DNA from: Alphaproteobacteria bacterium | GTDB taxonomy: Bacteria > Pseudomonadota > Alphaproteobacteria > Rhodobacterales > Rhodobacteraceae | DNA length: 6,187 nucleotides | Reading direction: 5' to 3' | Assembly (NCBI GenBank): GCA_030830465.1 | Contig: JAURMY010000402.1 | Coordinates: 1-6,187 of the forward strand | Shown here: positions 1 through 5,848 of the stretch, one piece after another | Numbering within the stretch: position 1 is the stretch's first letter | Layout: each line of letters starts with the position of its first letter | The notes under the pieces: model-generated | Database searches by the model: none | The model's input: only the letters and a program-made list of their open reading frames with translations | Told to the model about the DNA's origin: nothing | Translations under genes and position numbers: made by a program

Positions 1-334
1 CGCTTTCGCCGTTCATCCGTTTGGGAAAACCGGGGTAACAGATCGACACCTGCGCGCGGTCCAACAGCCCGTCGCCAAAGCCAAGATCGCCGCGAATGAA
101 CCCGATCGCCCGGCCCCGCAGCGGCCCGGATGCATCCACGCATCCCGCCCCGTCATTGGCCAGCGCGTTGACCCCGACAAACCACGTCCCCTCACCGCGC
201 AACCAGTCCCGGACCAGCACCGGATCCTGGCGGGTTGCAAGCGCGGCGGGCGTCACGGCGTCCAGCCAGTCTTCAAGGTCTGGATCCCGGTCAAACCGGG
301 CCCAGCCGCGCGCGTAAAAGGCGGCGGCGCTCAT
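1..334 (-). CDS. Hypothetical protein, N-terminal 111 residues (3' end outside window); possibly 2OG-Fe(II)/phytanoyl-CoA dioxygenase-like
   Basis: The first 111 codons of a gene that runs off the left edge. It starts MSAAAFYARGWARF and continues with an aromatic- and glycine-rich soluble sequence including TWFVGVNALAND (about residues 50-61) and QVSICYPGFPKRMNGES (about 95-111). No signal peptide or membrane segment is visible. The ATG at 332-334 overlaps the stop codon of the upstream exporter gene (ATGA), and an AAGG lies 10 bases before it, so the start is well supported and translation is probably coupled to the exporter. I do not recognise the family with certainty. The ending resembles, from memory, the region just before the iron-binding His-x-Asp in some Rhodobacteraceae proteins related to phytanoyl-CoA dioxygenases. 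That motif would lie beyond the window, so the function is only a suggestion. That this is a real gene is much surer than what it does. Confidence 0.75.
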   Translation of the reverse strand, partial: MSAAAFYARGWARFDRDPDLEDWLDAVTPAALATRQDPVLVRDWLRGEGTWFVGVNALANDGAGCVDASGPLRGRAIGFIRGDLGFGDGLLDRAQVSICYPGFPKRMNGES

Positions 335-1155
335 CCCCAGTAAGCCTTGCGAAACATGTTGACCGCCATCACCAGAATGAACAGTCCGAAAAGCCGTTTC
401 AGCGGTTTCGGGTCCATCCGATGGGCGACACGCACGCCAAAAGGCGCACTGAGAATGGTCATTGCGACGATAATTGCAAAGGCCACGATATTGACCTGAC
501 CGATGGTAAAGGGCGGGCGTCCCTTAGGCGCGGTGCCGGTCAGCAGAAACCCGATGACCGACGGCACGGCGATAATCACGCCAAACCCCGCCGCAGTGGC
601 CACCGCCCGGTGGATGGGAACCCCGAACAAGGTCATCAGCGGCACGCCGAAAGACCCGCCGCCTATGCCCATCAAAACCGACAAGAACCCGACCACGGGC
701 GAAATCACCGCCCGCCGGATCCCCTGTGGCATCGCTGTTCCCAACCGCCAGTCGTTCCGGCCGAAAGCCAGATAAAGCCCTATGAACAAACCGATAAAGC
801 CGAACAGGGCCATCAGAACCTGGCTTCGCAGTCCCTTGGTGGCCAACATGCCCAGCAAGGCCCCCAATCCTATGCCCAGCCCCCAGGATTTCAGGATGCC
901 CCACTCTACCGCGCCCTTCTTGTTATGGCTCAAAACCGAGCGCACCGATGTGACAAGGATCGTCGCCAATGAGGTCGCCAGACAAATCTGCATCAGTTGC
1001 GGGCTGTGATATCCAAGGGTGACGAAGGTGTAATAAAACGCCGGCACCAGAATGATACCGCCGCCGATGCCCAGCAGTCCGGCCAGAAATCCGGCAAAAA
1101 CACCGGTCGCCAGCAACATCAGAAACAAGGGCAACAGGGTCATCAGATCGGGCAT
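331..1155 (-). CDS. Sulfite exporter TauE/SafE (TSUP) family membrane protein
   Basis: Integral inner-membrane protein of 274 residues, a usual length for the TSUP family, whose members are linked to export or import of sulfite, sulfoacetate and other sulfur-containing or organic anions. The substrate cannot be read from the sequence. The protein shows the family's internal duplication: GLLGIGGGIILVP (residues 26-38) in the first half and LMGIGGGSFGVPLM (161-174) in the second, both glycine-rich loops between hydrophobic helices. Seven or eight hydrophobic segments can be seen, roughly at 7-29, 31-47, 54-70, 90-106, 112-130, 150-175, 186-206 and 217-240, with a last one at 253-268. The conserved stretch APFGVRVAHRM (237-247) is also typical. 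The start at 1155 has GGAG 7 bases upstream (1163-1166). It lies 105 bases downstream of dusA on the same strand with no obvious terminator between, and its stop codon overlaps the start of the next gene. Confidence 0.93.
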   Translation of the reverse strand: MPDLMTLLPLFLMLLATGVFAGFLAGLLGIGGGIILVPAFYYTFVTLGYHSPQLMQICLATSLATILVTSVRSVLSHNKKGAVEWGILKSWGLGIGLGALLGMLATKGLRSQVLMALFGFIGLFIGLYLAFGRNDWRLGTAMPQGIRRAVISPVVGFLSVLMGIGGGSFGVPLMTLFGVPIHRAVATAAGFGVIIAVPSVIGFLLTGTAPKGRPPFTIGQVNIVAFAIIVAMTILSAPFGVRVAHRMDPKPLKRLFGLFILVMAVNMFRKAYWG

Positions 1156-1260
1156 GGCGGGGCTCCGGTTGGGGTTGGCCTATTGCGCATGAAACCCGTG
1201 GCCGCTGCAAGGGGCTGAACCGGTTTCTTTCAATGGAAATGCCCCGCGCGCGCCCCTGTT

Positions 1261-2265
1261 CTAGGCCTGCGAACCGATTGGCGCGCCCGGCGAAACCTCG
1301 GCAAGGGCCTTAAGCACAAGGGCTGTGCCCGCCCCGTCCCGATGCGCCCCTTCTGACAGGATTCGCCGCCAGTGCCGCGCCCCGGGGCGTCCGTGAAACA
1401 GGCCCAGCATATGCCGCGTCACCTGGTTCAGCCGCCCGCCGGCCGAAAGATGCGCCTCGATATAGGGCAGCATGCCCAAAACCGCCGCATGGGCAGTGAT
1501 TGTGTAATCGTCACCAAAGATGCGCCGGTCGGCATCGATCAGGACCGCGGCCGGATCGTGATAAGCCGCACGCCCGATCATCACACCGTCCAGTCCCTGA
1601 GCCAGAAACGCGGCGGCCTGATCCAGCGAGTTGATGCCGCCGTTAACCGCGATTTCAAGCTGCGGAAACGCCCGTTTCATCGCCAGAACCAAAGGATAAT
1701 CCAGCGGCGGAATATCGCGGTTCTGTTTTGGGCTGAGCCCCTGCAACCAGGCCTTGCGGGCATGAACGGCGAAATGCGTAACCCCCGCCGCGCTGACCTT
1801 TTGCAAGAAATCAGGCAAGACCGCCTGCGGGTCCTGATCGTCCACGCCAATCCGGCATTTCACGGTGATCTCGGCACCGGTCGAGGCGGCAATCATCTCC
1901 GCCACACAATCGGCAACCAGTTCCGGGCGTTCCATCAGCACCGCGCCAAAACAGCCCGACTGCACCCGGTCCGACGGGCAACCCACGTTGAGATTGATTT
2001 CGTCATACCCATAATCACAGGCAACCCGCACCGCCTGCGCCAACTCGGCCGGGTCCGATCCCCCCAATTGCAAGGCCACCGGATGTTCGACCGGGTCAAA
2101 CCCCAACAATCGGTCGCGATCCCCGTTCAGAACCGCCGCCGCCGTCACCATTTCGGTGTAAAGCAAGGTGCGGCGCGACAACAATCGATGCAGATAACGG
2201 CAATGCCGGTCCGTCCAGTCCATCATCGGCGCGACGGAGAGTTTCTTATCAGTGTTTTTCAGCAT
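1261..2265 (-). CDS. dusA: tRNA-dihydrouridine(20/20a) synthase DusA
   Basis: Cytoplasmic FMN enzyme that uses NADPH to reduce uridine to dihydrouridine in the D-loop of tRNA, at positions 20 and 20a for the DusA branch. With the start chosen here the protein is 334 residues, close to the family's normal size. It begins with the FMN-barrel signature SVAPMMDWTDRHCRY (residues 10-24), then TEMVTAAAVL (37-46), NVGCPSDRVQSGCFGA (93-108) with the catalytic cysteine at about residue 96, TVKCRIG (134-140), the DusA-typical HARKAWLQGLSPKQNR (168-183), and the phosphate-binding stretches VNGGINS and GVMIGRAAYHDP (207-237). HMLGLFHGRPGARHWRR near the C-terminus is also diagnostic. The start is uncertain: an in-frame ATG at 2298 would add 11 residues, and neither has a good Shine-Dalgarno sequence. 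I prefer 2265 because the family motif begins shortly after it. The 5' end faces the divergent Sel1-repeat gene. Confidence 0.95.
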   Translation of the reverse strand: MLKNTDKKLSVAPMMDWTDRHCRYLHRLLSRRTLLYTEMVTAAAVLNGDRDRLLGFDPVEHPVALQLGGSDPAELAQAVRVACDYGYDEINLNVGCPSDRVQSGCFGAVLMERPELVADCVAEMIAASTGAEITVKCRIGVDDQDPQAVLPDFLQKVSAAGVTHFAVHARKAWLQGLSPKQNRDIPPLDYPLVLAMKRAFPQLEIAVNGGINSLDQAAAFLAQGLDGVMIGRAAYHDPAAVLIDADRRIFGDDYTITAHAAVLGMLPYIEAHLSAGGRLNQVTRHMLGLFHGRPGARHWRRILSEGAHRDGAGTALVLKALAEVSPGAPIGSQA

Positions 2266-2330
2266 CTTGATTTCTAGCACAGCGACTTGAAGGAGCATCA
2301 GACTGCACCGATTCCGCGTGGCGCACTGCG

Positions 2331-2349
2331 GATATGGCTACCACATATC
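2331..2349. repeat. Inverted repeat GATATG-N7-CATATC, possible operator
   Basis: Perfect 6-base arms at 2331-2336 and 2344-2349 are separated by 7 bases, about 33 bases before the longer dusA start. It overlaps the -10 box and spacer of the possible dusA promoter, where a repressor site would be placed. The arms are short and could arise by chance. No regulator gene next to it suggests who would bind. Confidence 0.35.
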
Positions 2350-2358
2350 AAACTTCAA
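2331..2358 (-). promoter_or_regulatory. Possible sigma-70-like promoter for dusA
   Basis: On the minus strand, TTGAAG (2358-2353) is followed after 16 bases by CATATC (2336-2331), which would place transcription start about 25 bases before the upstream dusA ATG or about 60 before the preferred one. The -35 box matches four of six consensus bases and the -10 box only three, so this is a weak call based on position. Confidence 0.25.
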
Positions 2359-2542
2359 TGGAAAGTTGGCCGATATTCAGACGGATTTTCGGTATTGGAT
2401 TTCCGGTTCTTTCACGCCCCAAAGGCTGCACCTCATCCTGAACTTCCTTGCGTTGTCTCGCCGCCAATCTGTCCCAATGGCGCAGATGGATGACACAACT
2501 TAATGCGGCGAGCGAGCTTGTATCAACAGCACAAGCATGACA

Positions 2543-2574
2543 AAGTCGCCCTTCATCCCCATGAAGGAGGATTT
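2543..2574 (+). promoter_or_regulatory. Hairpin enclosing the ribosome binding site of the Sel1-repeat gene
   Basis: The strong Shine-Dalgarno sequence AAGGAGG (2564-2570) sits 6 bases before the GTG start at 2577. In the transcript CCTTCAT (2550-2556) pairs perfectly with ATGAAGG (2561-2567) across a CCCC loop, covering the first four bases of the Shine-Dalgarno. After a 2-by-2 mismatch (2548-2549 against 2568-2569) pairing resumes for five more pairs, 2543-2547 with 2570-2574, one of them G-U. The whole ribosome binding site therefore lies inside an imperfect helix, as in RNA thermometers and other translational switches. The pairing is seen in the sequence; the regulatory role is inferred. 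Confidence 0.5.
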
Positions 2575-2576
2575 CT

Positions 2577-3314
2577 GTGTCTGATATCAGAATGGCGACC
2601 CTATCATTCTTGTTGATATTTTTGGCGAACTTTGCCTCAGCTCAGGATTACGACAGAGGGGTTGAGGCCTATAACAATGGGGACTACCAAATCGCTTTGC
2701 AGGCGTGGTTGCCACTGGCAGAGCAAGGGGATGCCCGGTCGCAGTTTAATATCGGCTGGATGTACGACAATGCGATTGGCGTCCGGCACAGCGACATTGA
2801 GAGCGTGAAATGGTACCGCCTGGCAGCGGAGCAAGGCTATGCGCTGGCCCAGAATTACCTGGGCTTTCGGTTGAAAAGCAGTGCTGAAATGGACCGCGAC
2901 GACACGGAAGCGGCGCGATGGTTCAAACGTGCCGCCGAACAGGGCGATGCCTATGGCCAAACCAACCTGGGATTGGCCTATCTGCTGGGCGAAGGCGTGG
3001 ATCGAAATGATGCGGAAGCGGCCAGGTGGATCGAACGCTCAGCAAGGCAAGGCTATGCGGATGGCCAGTATTTCCTGGGGCTGTTGTACGTCAAGGGACA
3101 AGGCGTTCCCAGAAGTTTAAAAGCCGCCTATATGTGGTACCATATCGCAGATCTGAACGGGCATGTGTTCGACAATAACAGAAGCGGTCCCGCGAATTCA
3201 GCCCAAGAAGCAAAAGTCGATATTTGGCATAAACTTACGTCATCGGAACGTTCCGAAGCCGAGGTTCTGGCCCGGGATTGCATCCACAGCAACTATGAAT
3301 CCTGCGGCTGGTAG
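2577..3314 (+). CDS. Secreted Sel1-repeat (TPR-like) protein
   Basis: Protein of 245 residues. The GTG start is chosen because AAGGAGG lies 6 bases upstream; the next Met (residue 6) would be 15 bases further. A signal peptide is clear: a hydrophobic core at residues 7-20 and ASA at 20-22, with cleavage before Gln23, so the mature protein should be periplasmic. A half TPR (about 26-50) is followed by four Sel1 repeats of 36 residues: 51-86, 87-122, 123-158 and 159-194, seen by the recurring A-x-x-x-LG, the Y-x-x-G-x-GV turn and AA-x-W-x-x-x-AAEQG. Repeat 2 is degenerate, lacking the GxG turn. Two cysteines near the C-terminus (235 and 243) could form a disulfide. Sel1 repeats form helical scaffolds for protein-protein contacts; the partner is unknown. 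It is transcribed away from dusA, has lower G+C than its neighbours, and converges on the binding-protein gene. Confidence 0.9.
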   Translation: MSDIRMATLSFLLIFLANFASAQDYDRGVEAYNNGDYQIALQAWLPLAEQGDARSQFNIGWMYDNAIGVRHSDIESVKWYRLAAEQGYALAQNYLGFRLKSSAEMDRDDTEAARWFKRAAEQGDAYGQTNLGLAYLLGEGVDRNDAEAARWIERSARQGYADGQYFLGLLYVKGQGVPRSLKAAYMWYHIADLNGHVFDNNRSGPANSAQEAKVDIWHKLTSSERSEAEVLARDCIHSNYESCGW

Positions 3315-3389
3315 ACGCCCACTGCTGCCCTTGCACCCAGCGGTTATGATCCCGCGCCTGTCAACCGACGATGTGCGGCAAGCGGCTTC

Positions 3390-3415
3390 AAAGCCTTGCC
3401 ACCGGCGAGGCTTTT
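3390..3415. terminator. Terminator-like hairpin between convergent genes
   Basis: AAAGCCTTGCC (3390-3400) and GGCGAGGCTTT (3404-3414) pair over 11 positions, with one G-U wobble on the plus-strand RNA, around a 3-base ACC loop. The arm ends in TTTT (3412-3415) on the plus strand. It lies 76 bases after the Sel1 gene stop and 21 bases past the binding-protein gene stop. Read on the minus strand the hairpin is followed by a short T-rich end too, so it may serve both genes. The T-tract is short, so some readthrough is likely. Confidence 0.65.
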
Positions 3416-3434
3416 GATTGCATCTCACGGGCGG

Positions 3435-4478
3435 TCAACGGGCAAAGGCCTGTCGCCAGCGCACCAGAAAGCGTTCCACTTTCATCTGGTCCATCGCGAC
3501 CAGCAGGGAAGGCGCCAGGGGGATCAACCTTTGCCGCGTGTTGCTGTCGTCTGGATCAGAGCCAAGTGACCCGACCCCCGGCGATGCGATCAGATCGGTT
3601 TTTGCAAGGGTGCCGCGCCCTTCCGGCGACAGCAGAAAATCCAGAAAAGCCGCCGCGTCGGTGTTCGCTGTTTTGCCGGGCAGGTACGCGGCGCGCGACA
3701 GGACCAAAGTATAATCTTCGGGCGCGACGATGCCCAGATCCGGGTTGTTCTTTGCGATTTCCGCCGCATAAGACCCCAGTACATTATAGGCCATCAGATA
3801 TTGGCCACTGACCACACCGCCGATGATTTCGGCCGAACAACAGGTGGCGACGGCGCCGGACCGGGCAAATGCCTCCATCAGGGCGCCGAATGTGCTGGCC
3901 TCCTGCGCATCCATGAAGGCAAACAGAAAGCCCAGCCCGGACGCCTCGATATCATAGGTGGCAACCCGTCCGGCATAGCGCGACTTGTCCGGGCGCAACA
4001 GATCCAGCAAGTCAAACCGGGTGCGCGGCACTTCGGCGGGCGGCACAAGTCTGCGGTTATAGATGATCACCGCCGGTTCGCGGGACACGCCCCAGACCTG
4101 ATCACGCCAGCGCAGGTTTGCCGACAAGGCAAGGGTGCGGTCGGAAATCCAAGTCGCAGCGCAGCCGTCATTGACCAGTCTTACAATCTGATGAACGCCT
4201 GAACTGATCACGATATCTGCGCCGGTCCGGGCGGTTGCACAGTCCTGCCGGGAGATCGAAAACAGATCGTTTGAACCCCATTGCTCATAGCGAATGGCGA
4301 TGTCCGGGCGCGTCGCAAGGAAAGCCTCAATCGAAGGCGTCAGCACCGCGATGTCGGTTGTGGTGCGCAGGGTGATTTCGCGAAGTGCCGCGACGGACCC
4401 GAACCTTTGGGTCACCTCCTGCGCCGGGGCGATACCGGCGCTTAGCACCCAAAGAAGGCTGATGAACAATTGCTTCAT
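3435..4478 (-). CDS. Periplasmic solute-binding protein, PgtC / iron(III) ABC-type family, linked to a two-component system
   Basis: Protein of 347 residues. The start at 4478 is chosen because its ATG overlaps the kinase stop codon (ATGA) and opens a signal peptide, MKQLFISLLWVLSAGIAPAQ, with likely cleavage after APA (17-19); a longer reading frame upstream only shadows the kinase gene. The mature part has the look of a type 2 periplasmic binding protein: LTPSIEAFLATRPDIAIRYE (46-65), GADIVISSG (86-94), EPAVIIYNRRLVPP (134-147), YAGRVATYDIEASGLGFLF (168-186), and FLDFLLSPEGRGTLAKT (278-294) near the end. The last is typical of Fbp- and PgtC-type proteins. The paired tyrosines of ferric-binding proteins are not seen near YNVLGSYAAE (231-240), which argues against iron. 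By analogy with Salmonella PgtC, it may serve as ligand sensor for the adjacent kinase. No permease or ATPase gene is in the window. Cysteines are at 80, 106, 213 and 214. Ligand unknown. Confidence 0.87.
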   Translation of the reverse strand: MKQLFISLLWVLSAGIAPAQEVTQRFGSVAALREITLRTTTDIAVLTPSIEAFLATRPDIAIRYEQWGSNDLFSISRQDCATARTGADIVISSGVHQIVRLVNDGCAATWISDRTLALSANLRWRDQVWGVSREPAVIIYNRRLVPPAEVPRTRFDLLDLLRPDKSRYAGRVATYDIEASGLGFLFAFMDAQEASTFGALMEAFARSGAVATCCSAEIIGGVVSGQYLMAYNVLGSYAAEIAKNNPDLGIVAPEDYTLVLSRAAYLPGKTANTDAAAFLDFLLSPEGRGTLAKTDLIASPGVGSLGSDPDDSNTRQRLIPLAPSLLVAMDQMKVERFLVRWRQAFAR

Positions 4479-5848
4479 ACTGCCGGTTCCGCGATCAGAT
4501 CGAGGGTCGCGCGAAACCCAGCCTTGCCCTCGCCCAAGTACAGCCTGCCGCCAAAAGCTTCGGCCACCGCACCGGCAATGGACAGCCCAAGGCCCGCGCC
4601 GGTGGCCCCGGATGTGAACCTTTCGCCCAGTTGTGCCCGGACCGCCGGCGGCGGTCCGGCGCCGCAATCCTCCACCCACAGGCGGGCCCGTCCCTCGGCC
4701 AGGCCGGCGCCAATGGTCACCGGTACCGTCCCATGTGCCAGCGCGTTGCCTACAAGGTTCTTGGCCGCTTCCGTCAGCGACAAACTGTCGGCCAGAACCA
4801 TGACCGGCCTGTCGCCGATATCAAGCCGAATGGCGGGCGGGGTCGTTTGCGGGTTTTGGTCAAAGGTTTCAAACACATCCAGCGCGATGTCGCGCAGATC
4901 GACCGGTTCGCGTTTTGACGTGTCGCCGCGATGGATCACCAACGCGCGGCTCAGCAGTTGGTCAAGCAACCGGCTTAATCTGACCGTCGCCTCATGGATC
5001 CGCCCGATGATCTCGGCGCGCCGGTCGGTGTCGGCTTCGGTGACGCCCAGATCGGATTGCGCCCGCAGCCCCGCGACCGGCGTTCGAAGCTGATGCGCGG
5101 TGTCCGAAATCAGGCGTTTCATCGTGTCAATCTGGCGTTCCAGCCGCCCCATGAACCCGTTGATCGCCGTCACCATGCCGTGAACCTCTTGCGGCACCGC
5201 CGTGTCAATTGCGGTCAGGTCCAGCGGGTCGCGCGCCGCCAGTCCGGCGGCAAAACGGTCCAGCGGGCGCAATGCGCGGCGCACGACGAACACCGCAAAA
5301 GCCAACATCGCAATGCCGCCGACCCCAAGACCGGCCAACGCATTGCGGGTGATGCCAACGGCCAGTTCCGTTCGCGCGCGCTTTGTCTGTCCGACAATGA
5401 TTTCAACGCTGCCGGAATATTGCCGTTCGGCAAACCGCCTTATCACCCGGATGAACCTTGCGGGCTCGCCGGTGAATTTGGCGTCGTAAAGCACAACGTC
5501 GGCGGCCCCTTCGGGCGGCAAGGGCAGATCGGTATAGCCGGTCAGTAAAACCCCGCCCGGTCCCCGCACCTGATAGGCGATGCGGTCATCAGCAGCCAGC
5601 CCAAGCAGTTCAAAGGCCGAAACCGGCAGATCGACGACCGGCGCGCCGCCGACCACCGTCACCGAGGCGGCAATGTCATGCGCAGCCCCCACCAGCAAAC
5701 GGTCATATGCCTCGCGCGCGGCGGTGCGGCCATAGGCAAATGCCGCAATTGCCAGCACCAGCCCGCCCAGCACCAAAAGGCCGGTCAACCCGAACACCAA
5801 CCGGGAGGTCAGCGAAAGCGTCGCCTGGCTTGCGGTTCTGGCGGTCAT
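4475..5848 (-). CDS. TctE-like sensor histidine kinase
   Basis: Inner-membrane kinase of 457 residues. Order: membrane helix (about 17-39), periplasmic domain of the two-component sensor kinase N-terminal (TctE) type (about 40-165, with AYDRLLVGAAHDIA, VVDLPVSAFELL and LYDAKFTGEPARFIRV), second helix (about 168-189), HAMP-like linker (190-240), then the catalytic core. The phosphorylated histidine is His252 in SDTAHQLRTPVAGLR. The ATP-binding domain has the N box EAAKNLVGNALAHG (360-373), the G1 box EDCGAG (393-398), ERFTSG (409-414) and the G2 box TGAGLGLSIA (416-425), so all key residues are present and the enzyme should be active. The start has GGAAGG 6 bases upstream (5855-5860), and its ATG overlaps the regulator's stop codon. 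Members of this group often sense carboxylates such as tricarboxylates or respond through a partner binding protein; here the next gene encodes such a protein. Confidence 0.94.
   Translation of the reverse strand: MTARTASQATLSLTSRLVFGLTGLLVLGGLVLAIAAFAYGRTAAREAYDRLLVGAAHDIAASVTVVGGAPVVDLPVSAFELLGLAADDRIAYQVRGPGGVLLTGYTDLPLPPEGAADVVLYDAKFTGEPARFIRVIRRFAERQYSGSVEIIVGQTKRARTELAVGITRNALAGLGVGGIAMLAFAVFVVRRALRPLDRFAAGLAARDPLDLTAIDTAVPQEVHGMVTAINGFMGRLERQIDTMKRLISDTAHQLRTPVAGLRAQSDLGVTEADTDRRAEIIGRIHEATVRLSRLLDQLLSRALVIHRGDTSKREPVDLRDIALDVFETFDQNPQTTPPAIRLDIGDRPVMVLADSLSLTEAAKNLVGNALAHGTVPVTIGAGLAEGRARLWVEDCGAGPPPAVRAQLGERFTSGATGAGLGLSIAGAVAEAFGGRLYLGEGKAGFRATLDLIAEPAV

Larger units (their letters stand above)
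2299..2576. other. Divergent intergenic region between dusA and the Sel1-repeat gene
   Basis: A stretch of 278 bases with no convincing gene. Short plus-strand reading frames here (from 2287 to 2493 and from 2318 to 2503) start with TTG or GTG, lack a ribosome binding site and show no recognisable protein. It is visibly richer in A+T than the flanking dusA and exporter genes. It holds a possible dusA promoter, the inverted repeat GATATG-N7-CATATC (2331-2349), a second short inverted repeat GCTTGT-N9-ACAAGC (2516-2536), and the hairpin around the Sel1 gene's ribosome binding site. No clear sigma-70 promoter for the Sel1 gene could be picked out by eye. Confidence 0.7.

Noticed and set aside
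235..972. Long plus-strand open frame (245 codons) opposite the exporter gene
   Set aside because: It is a shadow of the exporter on the opposite strand: very rich in Gln, His, Arg and Pro, with no domain, while the minus strand gives a perfect TauE/SafE protein.
1156..1260. Promoter or terminator between dusA and the exporter gene
   Set aside because: A minus-strand TTGCAG with a CGCAAT 17 bases later is too weak to call, and the GC-rich GCGCGC run is not a stem with a T-tract. No site could be supported apart from the exporter's ribosome binding site.
1372..2277. Long plus-strand open frame (301 codons) opposite dusA
   Set aside because: It mirrors dusA, is Arg-, His- and Gln-rich, and has no recognisable motif; dusA on the minus strand is unmistakable.
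1229..2364. The 11-base direct repeat TTCAATGGAAA at 1229-1239 and 2354-2364, on either side of dusA
   Set aside because: It looks like an insertion footprint, but several 11-base repeats are expected by chance in a window this size, and no other sign of an element goes with it.
2287..2503. Two overlapping plus-strand open frames of 61 and 68 codons upstream of the Sel1 gene
   Set aside because: They begin with GTG or TTG without a ribosome binding site, one starts inside the dusA extension, and neither protein shows a recognisable motif or codon pattern.
4479..4679. Longer version of the binding-protein frame starting at 4679
   Set aside because: The added 67 residues lie entirely in another frame of the kinase gene, are arginine- and glycine-rich, and would hide the signal peptide that starts at 4478.
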